Shown here: in pieces, positions 1-5,335 of the stretch
Layout of the letters: each line of letters begins with the position of its first letter
Position numbering within the stretch: position 1 is the stretch's first letter
DNA from: MGR-bin208 sp043779285
GTDB taxonomy: Bacteria > Bacteroidota > Bacteroidia > Chitinophagales > Chitinophagaceae
Assembly: GCA_043779285.1 (NCBI GenBank)
Contig: JAYWEL010000069.1
Span: 1-5,335, forward strand
Direction of reading: 5' to 3'
DNA length: 5,335 nt
The notes under the pieces: generated by a model
What the model saw: the letters and a program-made list of their open reading frames with translations, nothing else
Told to the model about the DNA's origin: nothing
Databases searched by the model: none
Made by a program: the position numbers and the translations under genes

Positions 1-1
1 T

Positions 2-580
2 CAACAGGGAAATATATTGATTGATGATGTAAAGATTGAAGATTATAAGCTGGATGCATTACGGAAAAATATTGGCGTGGTGTTGCAGGATGTATTTCTT
101 TTTTCAGGTTCTGTATTGGATAATATTACTCTTCGTAATGAAAATATCAGTCGGGAAAAAGTAGAAGAAGCAGCCCGGATGATTGACATGCATGACTTTA
201 TTATGCAATTACCGGGAGGCTATGAATTCAATGTTCGTGAAAGAGGTGCGGTGCTATCATTCGGGCAACGGCAATTACTTTCATTTATACGGGCTTTACT
301 TTATAATCCATCCATCTTAATATTAGATGAAGCCACTTCATCTGTCGATAATGAAAGTGAATTACTGATACAACATGCTATCGATAAGCTGATTGCAAAC
401 CGGACATCCATCGTTATAGCACATCGACTTTCAACTATCCGAAAGGCCAATAAAATTATTGTCATGGATAAAGGAGAAATACTTGAAACCGGAAGCCATA
501 ATGAATTAATAGCTTTAGAAGGGCATTATCATAAACTCTATCAATTACAATTCGAAAATAAGCTCACAAAAACTGCATAG
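2..580 (+). CDS. ABC exporter, C-terminal part of the ATPase domain (5'-truncated by window edge)
   Basis: The reading frame is open from the first complete codon (base 2) to a TAG at 578-580, giving 192 residues without a true start, so this is the 3' end of a gene that begins outside the window. Visible in order, numbered from that first codon: Q-loop (VVLQD, Q29), ABC signature LSFGQRQ at 85-91 (a variant of LSGGQ), Walker B ILILDE (D109, E110) followed by the D-loop SSVD at 113-116, and the switch histidine in IVIAHR (H141). Walker A lies upstream, off the window. The text around the Q-loop (LRKNIGVVLQDVFLFSGS) and the LSxGQRQLLSFIRAL pattern are typical of exporters with fused membrane and ATPase domains (MsbA/LmrA/YheH-like); that fusion and the substrate cannot be seen here. 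It ends 212 bases before atpB, which has its own promoter, so a functional link to ATP synthase is not implied. Family call is firm, substrate unknown. Confidence 0.93.
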   Translation, partial: QQGNILIDDVKIEDYKLDALRKNIGVVLQDVFLFSGSVLDNITLRNENISREKVEEAARMIDMHDFIMQLPGGYEFNVRERGAVLSFGQRQLLSFIRALLYNPSILILDEATSSVDNESELLIQHAIDKLIANRTSIVIAHRLSTIRKANKIIVMDKGEILETGSHNELIALEGHYHKLYQLQFENKLTKTA

Positions 581-792
581 TTTTCAAGTAGTAGTATAAA
601 TATTAATCAACAATTTTTTATTCTTCATAAATTAAATTAGAATAAAAATGCATTTGTAGGTTCTACATTCTTTCGTTTCTCCGATCCATTTTAAGAAATT
701 CCTGAATAATAGAAAAAGATGAATTTCATTCCTGTTTTTTCGAGGATTTTAAGCCTCTCCTCGTTATCTTTGCGCCAAATTTATAGAACTGT
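581..792. other. Intergenic region between ABC exporter gene and atpB
   Basis: This 212-base, A/T-rich spacer holds no credible gene. It contains an A/T-only style inverted repeat with perfect 10-base arms (615-624 and 639-648, 14-base loop). That hairpin is followed by no T-tract, so it is at best a weak end signal for the ABC gene. The right end carries the atp promoter. There is no sign of atpI or atpZ, the small membrane proteins often encoded just before atpB. Confidence 0.7.
738..772 (+). promoter_or_regulatory. Bacteroidota-type sigma promoter for the atp operon
   Basis: TATCTTTG at 765-772 is an exact match to the Bacteroidota -7 consensus TAnnTTTG. A T-rich stretch ending in TTTCG (738-742) sits at about the right distance upstream for the -33 element, which is usually TTTG or TTG, so that half is a weaker match. 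The expected transcript start is around 778-780, leaving a leader of only about 13-15 bases before the atpB ATG at 793. The interval between the two boxes contains a 6-base inverted repeat, CGAGGA (741-746) and TCCTCG (758-763). The start site and any regulator are inferred from sequence alone. Confidence 0.75.
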
Positions 793-1905
793 ATGACTTC
801 TGGACGTGTAAAAAGCTTAGTGGTAGCGATTTTCAGCCTGTTTTTGATATCTATCACAGGAACAGTTTCTGCGCAGGAAAATCATAATTCGGCTGATCAA
901 GGTCAGGTGCATGATGCAAATGCGGTAAATGAACAAAAAGAAGAGAAGCCATTATTTGATGCAAATGAAGTCATCTTTGGTCACATCCTGGACGCACATG
1001 AATTTCACTTTCTTACTTATAAAGGAAGTGATGGACACGACACACATTTATCCATTCCTTTACCAGTATTGCTTTATTCTCCTCAAAAAGGAATTTCTTT
1101 CTTTAATTATTCAAAATTCCATCATGGCGAACATGAGGTGGATGGCTATAAATTAGTTGATCATCATATTGTTCCGGTAGATCCATCCGTTACTGTTTAT
1201 GATATTTCATTAACACGTAATGTAGTTCAGATGTTATTGGCCATGTTTCTCTTGATGTATATCATGATCAGTGTAGGTAGAAAGTATAAAAACGGCCAGG
1301 GAGTGAAAACTGCGCCTAAAGGTTTACAAAGTTTCCTGGAGCCGGTGGTTACTTTTGTACGTGACGAGGTAGCAAAACCGAATCTTGGTCATAAATATGA
1401 AAAATTTCTTCCCTTCATTTTGACGATCTTTTTCTTTATTCTGATCAATAATATTTTTGGATTGATTCCTGGTTCGGCAAACGTAACCGGTAATATTGCA
1501 TTTACCATGGTATTGGCAGCCATTACTTTCCTGGTAATTATATTCAGCAGTAATAAGCATTTCTGGGGTCATATTTTCTGGCCTCCGGTACCACATGGTA
1601 TCAAACCCATTCTGATTATTGTAGAATTATTAGGGGTATTCACCAAACCCTTTGCCTTGATGATACGTTTGTTCGCCAACATGATGGCTGGGCATATCAT
1701 TATTATATGTTTGATTTCATTGATTTTCATTTTTGGTGCATTGAGTCCGGTTATTGGCTGGAGTTTTTCACCGATTTCAATAGCGTTTTCAACTTTTATT
1801 TATCTGATTGAGATTTTGGTTGCCTTTATTCAGGCATTCATCTTTGCAAATCTTACAGCAGTTTTCATAGGCCAGGCTTTCGAAGGAGAACATGCAGATC
1901 ATTAA
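793..1905 (+). CDS. atpB: ATP synthase Fo subunit a
   Basis: This 370-residue protein is the proton-channel stator subunit of the F1Fo ATP synthase and acts in the inner membrane. An in-frame TAG at 784-786 and the signal peptide that follows fix the ATG at 793 as start. Residues 1-27 form a signal peptide (basic start, hydrophobic core, VSA before Q28). Residues 28 to about 135 are an extracytoplasmic extension with 12 histidines. Membrane segments follow at roughly 141-161, 205-226, 235-251, 272-291, 299-321 and 327-359. The diagnostic motif RLFANMMAGH gives the essential arginine R292 (E. coli R210), N296 and H301. The last helix has E340 and Q347 in IEILVAFIQAFIF (E. coli H245 and Q252). 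The His/Glu pair is therefore exchanged relative to E. coli (E219/H245), as in mitochondria and many bacteria. At 370 residues it is about 100 longer than the E. coli protein; the excess is mostly the N-terminal extension, as is usual in Bacteroidota. It is first in the operon, 51 bases before atpE. Confidence 0.97.
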   Translation: MTSGRVKSLVVAIFSLFLISITGTVSAQENHNSADQGQVHDANAVNEQKEEKPLFDANEVIFGHILDAHEFHFLTYKGSDGHDTHLSIPLPVLLYSPQKGISFFNYSKFHHGEHEVDGYKLVDHHIVPVDPSVTVYDISLTRNVVQMLLAMFLLMYIMISVGRKYKNGQGVKTAPKGLQSFLEPVVTFVRDEVAKPNLGHKYEKFLPFILTIFFFILINNIFGLIPGSANVTGNIAFTMVLAAITFLVIIFSSNKHFWGHIFWPPVPHGIKPILIIVELLGVFTKPFALMIRLFANMMAGHIIIICLISLIFIFGALSPVIGWSFSPISIAFSTFIYLIEILVAFIQAFIFANLTAVFIGQAFEGEHADH

Positions 1906-1956
1906 ACGTAAACGTATTTAAAAAGAGTTTTTTTTAATTAACATAAAAGTACAATC

Positions 1957-2205
1957 ATGGATTTATTGAATGTTTTGTTGAGCACAACAGCCTGGGCTAA
2001 CGCAGGTGGTGCAATAGGAGCTGGATTAGCAGCGATTGGTGCCGGTATTGGTATCGGACAGATTGGTAAAGGAGCTGTAGAAGCTATTGCCCGTCAACCG
2101 GAAGCATTAAACGACATCCGCTCTAACATGATCCTGACTGCTGCATTTGTTGAGGGTGTTGCCCTTTTCGCAGTAATTGCAGGTATCCTTGCTATGTTTG
2201 TGTAA
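1957..2205 (+). CDS. atpE: ATP synthase Fo subunit c (rotor ring proteolipid)
   Basis: This 82-residue hairpin protein forms the rotating c-ring. Helix 1 (about 15-43) has the glycine-repeat packing motif GAGLAAIGAGIGIGQIGKG. The polar loop is ARQPE (R46, Q47, P48), which contacts gamma/epsilon. Helix 2 (about 54-80) carries the ion-binding carboxylate E66 in AAFVEGVALF. E66 is followed by Gly-Val, not the Ser/Thr seen in sodium-coupled rings (EST-type motif), so proton coupling is the better inference. The length is normal for the family. The ATG at 1957 is supported by an in-frame TAA at 1939-1941 and by the expected short N-terminus. The A-rich upstream region has no clear Shine-Dalgarno sequence. 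A terminator-like hairpin begins 15 bases after the stop codon, which could favour atpE over the downstream genes. Confidence 0.98.
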   Translation: MDLLNVLLSTTAWANAGGAIGAGLAAIGAGIGIGQIGKGAVEAIARQPEALNDIRSNMILTAAFVEGVALFAVIAGILAMFV

Positions 2206-2219
2206 ACACGCAAAAAATT

Positions 2220-2260
2220 ACTGCACGCAAAGCACAGGGCGGCGGGTGCAGTTTTTTTTT
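2220..2260 (+). terminator. Terminator-like hairpin with T9 tract between atpE and atpF
   Basis: ACTGCAC (2220-2226) pairs perfectly with GTGCAGT (2246-2252), and an uninterrupted run of nine Ts (2252-2260) follows. The 19-base loop is unusually GC-rich for this locus. The geometry is that of a Rho-independent terminator, although it lies inside the ATP synthase cluster. I see no convincing TAnnTTTG promoter between it and atpF, so partial read-through is the simplest reading. Termination strength is not measurable from sequence. Confidence 0.72.
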
Positions 2261-2269
2261 AACTTGAAA

Positions 2270-2292
2270 AAAAGACCGGACAAAAGACCGGT
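2270..2292 (+). repeat. Tandem 10-base repeat with small hairpin before atpF
   Basis: AAAAGACCGG occurs at 2270-2279 and again at 2282-2291, a 12-base period. ACCGG (2275-2279) can also pair with CCGGT (2288-2292) across an 8-base loop. It sits just after the atpE terminator-like hairpin, about 60 bases before atpF. No function is recognised; it could be a protein site, an RNA structure or chance. Confidence 0.45.
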
Positions 2293-2349
2293 TAAAAGAA
2301 AAATGTTTATTCGCTGAAAAGCAAATAATAAAATAGTCAAATAGATATT

Positions 2350-2844
2350 ATGCAATTACTGACACCTTCATTTGGTTTAATAATCTGGACACTGATTTCT
2401 TTCTCATTAGTGTTTTTTATATTGAAAAAATTTGCCTGGCCTGCCATCATTAATGGTTTGAAAGAACGGGAATATTCTATTACCCAATCTTTGGAAACTG
2501 CAGAAAAAGTAAAGGCTGAAATGTTGCAATTACAAAATGATAATGAAGCTTTATTAAAGAAGACACAGGAAGAAAGAGCCATCATGCTTAAAGAGGCCCG
2601 TGATACAAAAGATAAAATTATCAGCGAAGCTAAAGAGCAGGCTAAAAAGGAAACTTCCAAAATTGTTGCCGACGCACAGCAGGTTATTGAGGCGCAGAAA
2701 ATGGCTGCACTGACGGATGTTAAAAATCAGGTAGGCAAACTGGTTATTGAAGTCACCGAGAAAGTTTTAAGAAAAGAGTTAGGAAATAAAGAAGCACAGG
2801 AAGCACATATTCAGAGCTTGGTGAAAGAGTTGAAATTAAATTAA
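2350..2844 (+). CDS. atpF: ATP synthase Fo subunit b (peripheral stalk)
   Basis: This 164-residue stator-stalk protein joins subunit a in the membrane to delta and alpha on F1 and resists rotation. The N-terminus has the family pattern: PSFGLIIW, a single membrane helix at about 8-27, then KKFAWPAI and the KERE segment at 38-41. Residues about 36-140 are a highly charged continuous helix rich in Lys, Glu, Gln and Ala, consistent with the right-handed coiled coil of the b dimer. The C-terminal LVIEVTEKVLRKEL (131-144) matches the delta-binding end of the family. Length is typical (E. coli 156). An in-frame TAA at 2329-2331 lies seven codons upstream, and the ATG at 2350 gives the expected short N-terminal segment. 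Only one b-type gene is visible, so a homodimer is expected, not a b/b' pair. It lies downstream of the terminator-like hairpin and 68 bases before atpH. Confidence 0.96.
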   Translation: MQLLTPSFGLIIWTLISFSLVFFILKKFAWPAIINGLKEREYSITQSLETAEKVKAEMLQLQNDNEALLKKTQEERAIMLKEARDTKDKIISEAKEQAKKETSKIVADAQQVIEAQKMAALTDVKNQVGKLVIEVTEKVLRKELGNKEAQEAHIQSLVKELKLN

Positions 2845-2912
2845 TTGAATAGCCCAATTTTTTATCCCGAATCAGGAATAAAAAAACGGAGATAAATTTC
2901 CAAACAGAAAAA

Positions 2913-3476
2913 ATGCAGAATCCACGTATAGCAAGCAGATATGCCAAATCACTGATCGACCTTTCCATTGAAAAAGGAGAGTTGGAAAAAGTGTATGCAG
3001 ATATGCAATTGCTTCAACGCATTTGTAAAAGCAACCACGATTTTGTGGTCATGCTACGAAGCCCGGTTATTAAACCCGATGTGAAAGAGAAAATAGTAGA
3101 TGCTATTTTAACCGGTAAATTATGCGAAATCACCACTGCTTTTACCCGTTTGTTGGTGAAAAAAGGACGGGAAGGAAATTTACCCGAAATAAGCGAAGCA
3201 TGCATTCATCTGTATAAAGCGTATAAGAACATTCATACCATCAAACTTTCAACTGCCACTGTATTGAGTGAAGAATTAAAGAATGAAATAATCAACCAGA
3301 TTCGTAAAACATCCCAGATGGAAAACATCGAAATAGAAACTACGGTGAATGAAGATCTGATTGGTGGATTTGTATTACAGGTTGGCGATAACCTGGTTGA
3401 CGCCAGTATCGCATATGATTTGAGAGAGATTACAAAACAATTTGAGAACAACGATTTTATTTATAATATCAGATAA
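2913..3476 (+). CDS. atpH: ATP synthase F1 subunit delta (OSCP family)
   Basis: This 187-residue protein caps the alpha3beta3 head and binds the end of the b stalk. The N-terminal helical domain starts with the family pattern RIASRYAKSLIDLSIEKG (5-22). The C-terminal part holds the conserved OSCP signature VNEDLIGGFVLQVGDNLVDASI (145-166) followed by a helix, AYDLREITKQF. Length is normal (E. coli 177). The ATG at 2913 is the only reasonable start: the frame upstream is open to a TAG at 2850-2852 but contains no ATG, GTG or TTG. A GGAG at 2888-2891 is about 21 bases from the start, too far for a standard Shine-Dalgarno role. It lies between atpF and atpA as expected for the cluster. Confidence 0.96.
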   Translation: MQNPRIASRYAKSLIDLSIEKGELEKVYADMQLLQRICKSNHDFVVMLRSPVIKPDVKEKIVDAILTGKLCEITTAFTRLLVKKGREGNLPEISEACIHLYKAYKNIHTIKLSTATVLSEELKNEIINQIRKTSQMENIEIETTVNEDLIGGFVLQVGDNLVDASIAYDLREITKQFENNDFIYNIR

Positions 3477-3479
3477 ATC

Positions 3480-3570
3480 TATTTGCTGACCATGTTAGCA
3501 AATAAAAAAAATACTGGCTTCTTACCCTGGAAGCCGTGGAAAAGAAACATTAATTAACAGCCCTGCAGGG
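3480..3570 (+). other. Run of hairpins in the atpH-atpA spacer
   Basis: Three inverted repeats follow one another in the 114-base spacer. The first has 11-base arms, TATTTGCTGAC (3480-3490) and GTTAGCAAATA (3494-3504), with one G-U pair and a 3-base loop. The second pairs GGCTTC (3516-3521) with GAAGCC (3530-3535) across 8 bases. The third is the perfect 10-base palindrome CCCTGCAGGG (3561-3570). The first hairpin is followed by an A-run, not Ts, so none looks like a terminator on the + strand. They could be sites for RNA processing or stability control ahead of atpA; that role is inference. Confidence 0.5.
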
Positions 3571-3590
3571 AATGGGTTAAAAGCTGAAAT

Positions 3591-5171
3591 ATGATCGAGA
3601 TTAAACCAGATGAAATAAGTGCCATACTGCGTCAGCAGCTAAGCAACTTTAACGCCAATGCCGACCTGGAAGAGGTTGGAACTGTTTTACAGGTGGGTGA
3701 TGGTATTGCCCGTGTATATGGTTTGGGTAATGTACGTTATGGTGAGTTGGTTGAATTTGAAAACGGCGTTCGTGCCATTGCCCTGAATCTTGAAGAAGAC
3801 AATGTGGGTGTGGTATTAATGGGTGAAAGTGGAAATATCAAAGAAGGATCAAAAGTTAAACGTACTAACCAAATTGCCTCTATCAATGTAGGTGAAGGAA
3901 TGGTTGGTCGTGTTGTAAATACCTTAGGCCAACCAATTGATGGTAAAGGACCAATTAAAGGAGAACTTTATGAAATGCCTTTGGAGCGTAAAGCACCGGG
4001 TGTAATTTTTCGTGAGCCGGTTAAAGAACCTTTACAAACGGGTATCAAAGCAATTGATGCAATGATTCCGATTGGTCGTGGACAACGTGAGTTGATTATT
4101 GGTGACCGTCAAACCGGTAAGTCAGCTATCGCAATTGATACTATAATAAATCAGAAAGAATTTTTTCAGGCTGGGAAACCGGTTTTCTGTATATATGTCG
4201 CTATTGGTCAGAAAGCATCTACTATTGCACAGGTAATGAAAACATTACAGGATGCAGGCGCCATGGATTATACCATCATCGTTGCAGCTTCTGCATCTGA
4301 GCCGGCACCACTTCAGTTTTATGCTCCATTCGCAGGTGCTTCTATTGGAGAATTTTTCCGTGATACCGGACGTCCGGCTTTGATTATCTATGATGATTTA
4401 TCAAAACAAGCGGTAGCTTACCGAGAGGTTTCATTGTTGCTTCGTCGTCCTCCGGGTCGTGAGGCCTATCCTGGTGATGTATTCTATTTGCATAGCCGTT
4501 TATTGGAAAGAGCTGCAAAAGTAATTGCCAATGATGAAGTAGCTAAACAAATGAATGATCTTCCTGAATCGATCAGACATCTTGTAAAAGGTGGAGGATC
4601 TTTGACGGCCTTACCGATCATTGAAACACAAGCGAGTGATGTATCTGCATATATTCCTACTAACGTTATTTCTATTACTGATGGACAGATCTTCCTGGAA
4701 GGTAATTTGTTCAACGCCGGTATCCGTCCTGCCATCAATGTAGGTATTTCGGTCAGCCGTGTGGGTGGTAATGCACAGATCAAGTCCATGAAAAAGGTAG
4801 CCGGTACATTGAAACTGGACCAGGCACTTTACCGGGAACTTGAAGCTTTCTCTAAATTCGGTGGAGATTTGGATGCCGCTACAAAATCTGTAATTGATAA
4901 AGGAGCCAGAAACGTGGAAATTTTGAAACAACCACAATATTCTCCGATGTCTGTTGAAAAGCAGGTTGCCATCATTTACCTTGGAACCAATGGGTTGATT
5001 AAAGACGTTCCGGTAAAAAGAGTAAAAGAGTTCGAAGAGCATTTTTTGATGGAGATGGATAACAAACTTCCCGAAGTAATGGCTGAATTCAAAAAAGGAA
5101 ATTTGCCGGAAGATGGATTGAATAAGATGGTTGAACTGGCAAACAGTTTGATTCCTCAGTATAAAGCTTAA
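3591..5171 (+). CDS. atpA: ATP synthase F1 subunit alpha
   Basis: This 526-residue regulatory/non-catalytic subunit forms the alpha3beta3 hexamer and contributes an arginine to the catalytic sites at the interfaces. The N-terminal beta-barrel domain (about 25-95) includes GTVLQVGDGIARVYGL (30-45). The nucleotide-binding domain has the P-loop GDRQTGKS (171-178), Walker B-like LIIYDDLSKQA (264-274, D268 and D269) and SLLLRRPPGREAYPGD (281-296). The SVSRVGG motif gives R390, equivalent to E. coli alpha R376, the arginine finger. The C-terminal helical domain (about 395-526) starts after KKVAG. All key residues are present and the length is close to the family norm (E. coli 513). An in-frame TGA at 3585-3587, two codons upstream, fixes the ATG at 3591. 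A strong terminator begins 21 bases after the stop codon, so alpha is the last gene of this transcript as seen here. Confidence 0.99.
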   Translation: MIEIKPDEISAILRQQLSNFNANADLEEVGTVLQVGDGIARVYGLGNVRYGELVEFENGVRAIALNLEEDNVGVVLMGESGNIKEGSKVKRTNQIASINVGEGMVGRVVNTLGQPIDGKGPIKGELYEMPLERKAPGVIFREPVKEPLQTGIKAIDAMIPIGRGQRELIIGDRQTGKSAIAIDTIINQKEFFQAGKPVFCIYVAIGQKASTIAQVMKTLQDAGAMDYTIIVAASASEPAPLQFYAPFAGASIGEFFRDTGRPALIIYDDLSKQAVAYREVSLLLRRPPGREAYPGDVFYLHSRLLERAAKVIANDEVAKQMNDLPESIRHLVKGGGSLTALPIIETQASDVSAYIPTNVISITDGQIFLEGNLFNAGIRPAINVGISVSRVGGNAQIKSMKKVAGTLKLDQALYRELEAFSKFGGDLDAATKSVIDKGARNVEILKQPQYSPMSVEKQVAIIYLGTNGLIKDVPVKRVKEFEEHFLMEMDNKLPEVMAEFKKGNLPEDGLNKMVELANSLIPQYKA

Positions 5172-5192
5172 AATTTCTAATTTGAAATACTT

Positions 5193-5220
5193 AAAAACGA
5201 CCCATAGGTCGTTTTTTTTT
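5193..5220 (+). terminator. Intrinsic terminator after atpA
   Basis: AAAAACGACC (5193-5202) pairs perfectly with GGTCGTTTTT (5207-5216) around a 4-base CATA loop, and the T-run extends to 5220. The compact GC core, short loop and T9 tract make this a textbook Rho-independent terminator. The upstream A5 gives a shorter T-run on the other strand, so it may also stop transcription arriving from the right. It closes the atpB-to-atpA unit. Confidence 0.92.
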
Positions 5221-5239
5221 ACCCAAAAAAAGGTTTAAA

Positions 5240-5327
5240 ATTATACCATCTTGATTTACTAAATAGTCCAACGCCCGCCTGACCGGACGGGCAGGGACTA
5301 TGTGTAAATCTTAGATGGTATTATACC
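5240..5327. repeat. Nested palindromic element, possible REP/MITE-like repeat
   Basis: Four pairs of arms are nested one inside another: 5243-5251 with 5313-5321 (ATACCATCT/AGATGGTAT), 5253-5259 with 5304-5310 (GATTTAC/GTAAATC), 5263-5269 with 5295-5301 (ATAGTCC/GGACTAT) and 5273-5277 with 5288-5292 (GCCCG/CGGGC). The unit could fold as one long interrupted hairpin of about 79 bases. The core is strikingly GC-rich in an A/T-rich spacer, of the CCTGCCCG...CGGGCG style often seen dispersed in Bacteroidota genomes. The 8-mer ATTATACC occurs at 5240-5247 and 5320-5327, flanking the unit like a target duplication, although both copies overlap or abut the outer arms. It encodes no protein. Copy number cannot be judged from one window. 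Confidence 0.68.
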
Positions 5328-5335
5328 GCAGAAAA

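Noticed and set aside
17..580. TTG at 17 as a true start of a short ABC ATPase gene
   Set aside because: The frame stays open to the window edge and reads family-like sequence (QQGNILIDD) before the TTG; Walker A would also be missing. It is an edge-truncated gene.
615..648. Inverted repeat as terminator of the ABC gene
   Set aside because: The arms are almost pure A/T, the loop is 14 bases and no T-tract follows; too weak to call.
929..1156. 75-residue + strand open frame inside atpB
   Set aside because: It overlaps the well-supported atpB frame, has no homology signal and no separate start signals.
1957..2205. Sodium-coupled c-ring, because of Q35 in helix 1
   Set aside because: The residues after E66 are Gly-Val, not Ser/Thr, and Q35 does not fall in the Q32 column of the Ilyobacter ring when aligned from the RQP loop.
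2337..2660. 107-residue open frame on the minus strand over the atpF start
   Set aside because: It is antisense to atpF and its Ser/Leu/Phe-rich sequence is what the reverse of a Lys/Glu coiled-coil gene gives.
2858..2885. Imperfect hairpin between atpF and atpH as a terminator
   Set aside because: The stem needs a bulge, is mainly T:A pairs and is followed by As on the + strand.
1934..3559. TTAATTAACA shared by the atpB-atpE spacer (1934-1943) and the atpH-atpA spacer (3550-3559)
   Set aside because: It is a short A/T-rich 10-mer at different distances from the two start codons; chance is likely in these A/T-rich spacers.
4611..5042. 143-residue open frame on the minus strand within atpA
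   Set aside because: It lies fully inside the highly conserved atpA gene, has no recognisable domain, no promoter and low-complexity composition typical of an antisense shadow.

Overview
The window is an ordinary bacterial housekeeping locus: the F1Fo ATP synthase cluster atpB-atpE-atpF-atpH-atpA (subunits a, c, b, delta, alpha), all on the + strand, preceded by the 3' end of an ABC exporter gene. Several features point to Bacteroidota. The promoter in front of atpB has a perfect TAnnTTTG -7 box and lies only about 20 bases from the start codon. The genes lack strong Shine-Dalgarno sequences and the spacers are A/T-rich. AtpB carries a signal peptide and a long His-rich N-terminal extension. 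A GC-rich palindrome of a style common in Bacteroidota genomes lies downstream of atpA. A Chitinophagales/Sphingobacteriales-like member is a guess from overall protein character only.

Layout: 2-580 is the C-terminal part of an ABC exporter ATPase, cut by the left edge. 581-792 is the intergenic region with the atp promoter. 793-1905 is atpB and 1957-2205 is atpE. 2206-2349 holds a strong terminator-like hairpin with a T-tract inside the operon. 2350-2844 is atpF and 2913-3476 is atpH. 3477-3590 is a spacer packed with hairpins. 3591-5171 is atpA. 5193-5220 is a clean intrinsic terminator, and 5240-5327 is a nested palindromic element. No further gene starts before the right edge.

The five atp products cooperate. 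Subunits a and c form the proton path in the membrane: the essential Arg of a is residue 292 and the proton-carrying Glu of c is residue 66. Subunit b and delta form the peripheral stalk, and alpha supplies the non-catalytic nucleotide sites of the F1 head. Gamma (atpG), beta (atpD) and epsilon (atpC) are not in the window. The terminator directly after atpA shows that any atpG further right is not tightly fused to this unit.

I found no undescribed system. The points most worth checking are the terminator-like hairpin immediately after atpE, which could raise c-subunit expression relative to the downstream genes, and the nested palindrome with 8-base flanking direct repeats after atpA.
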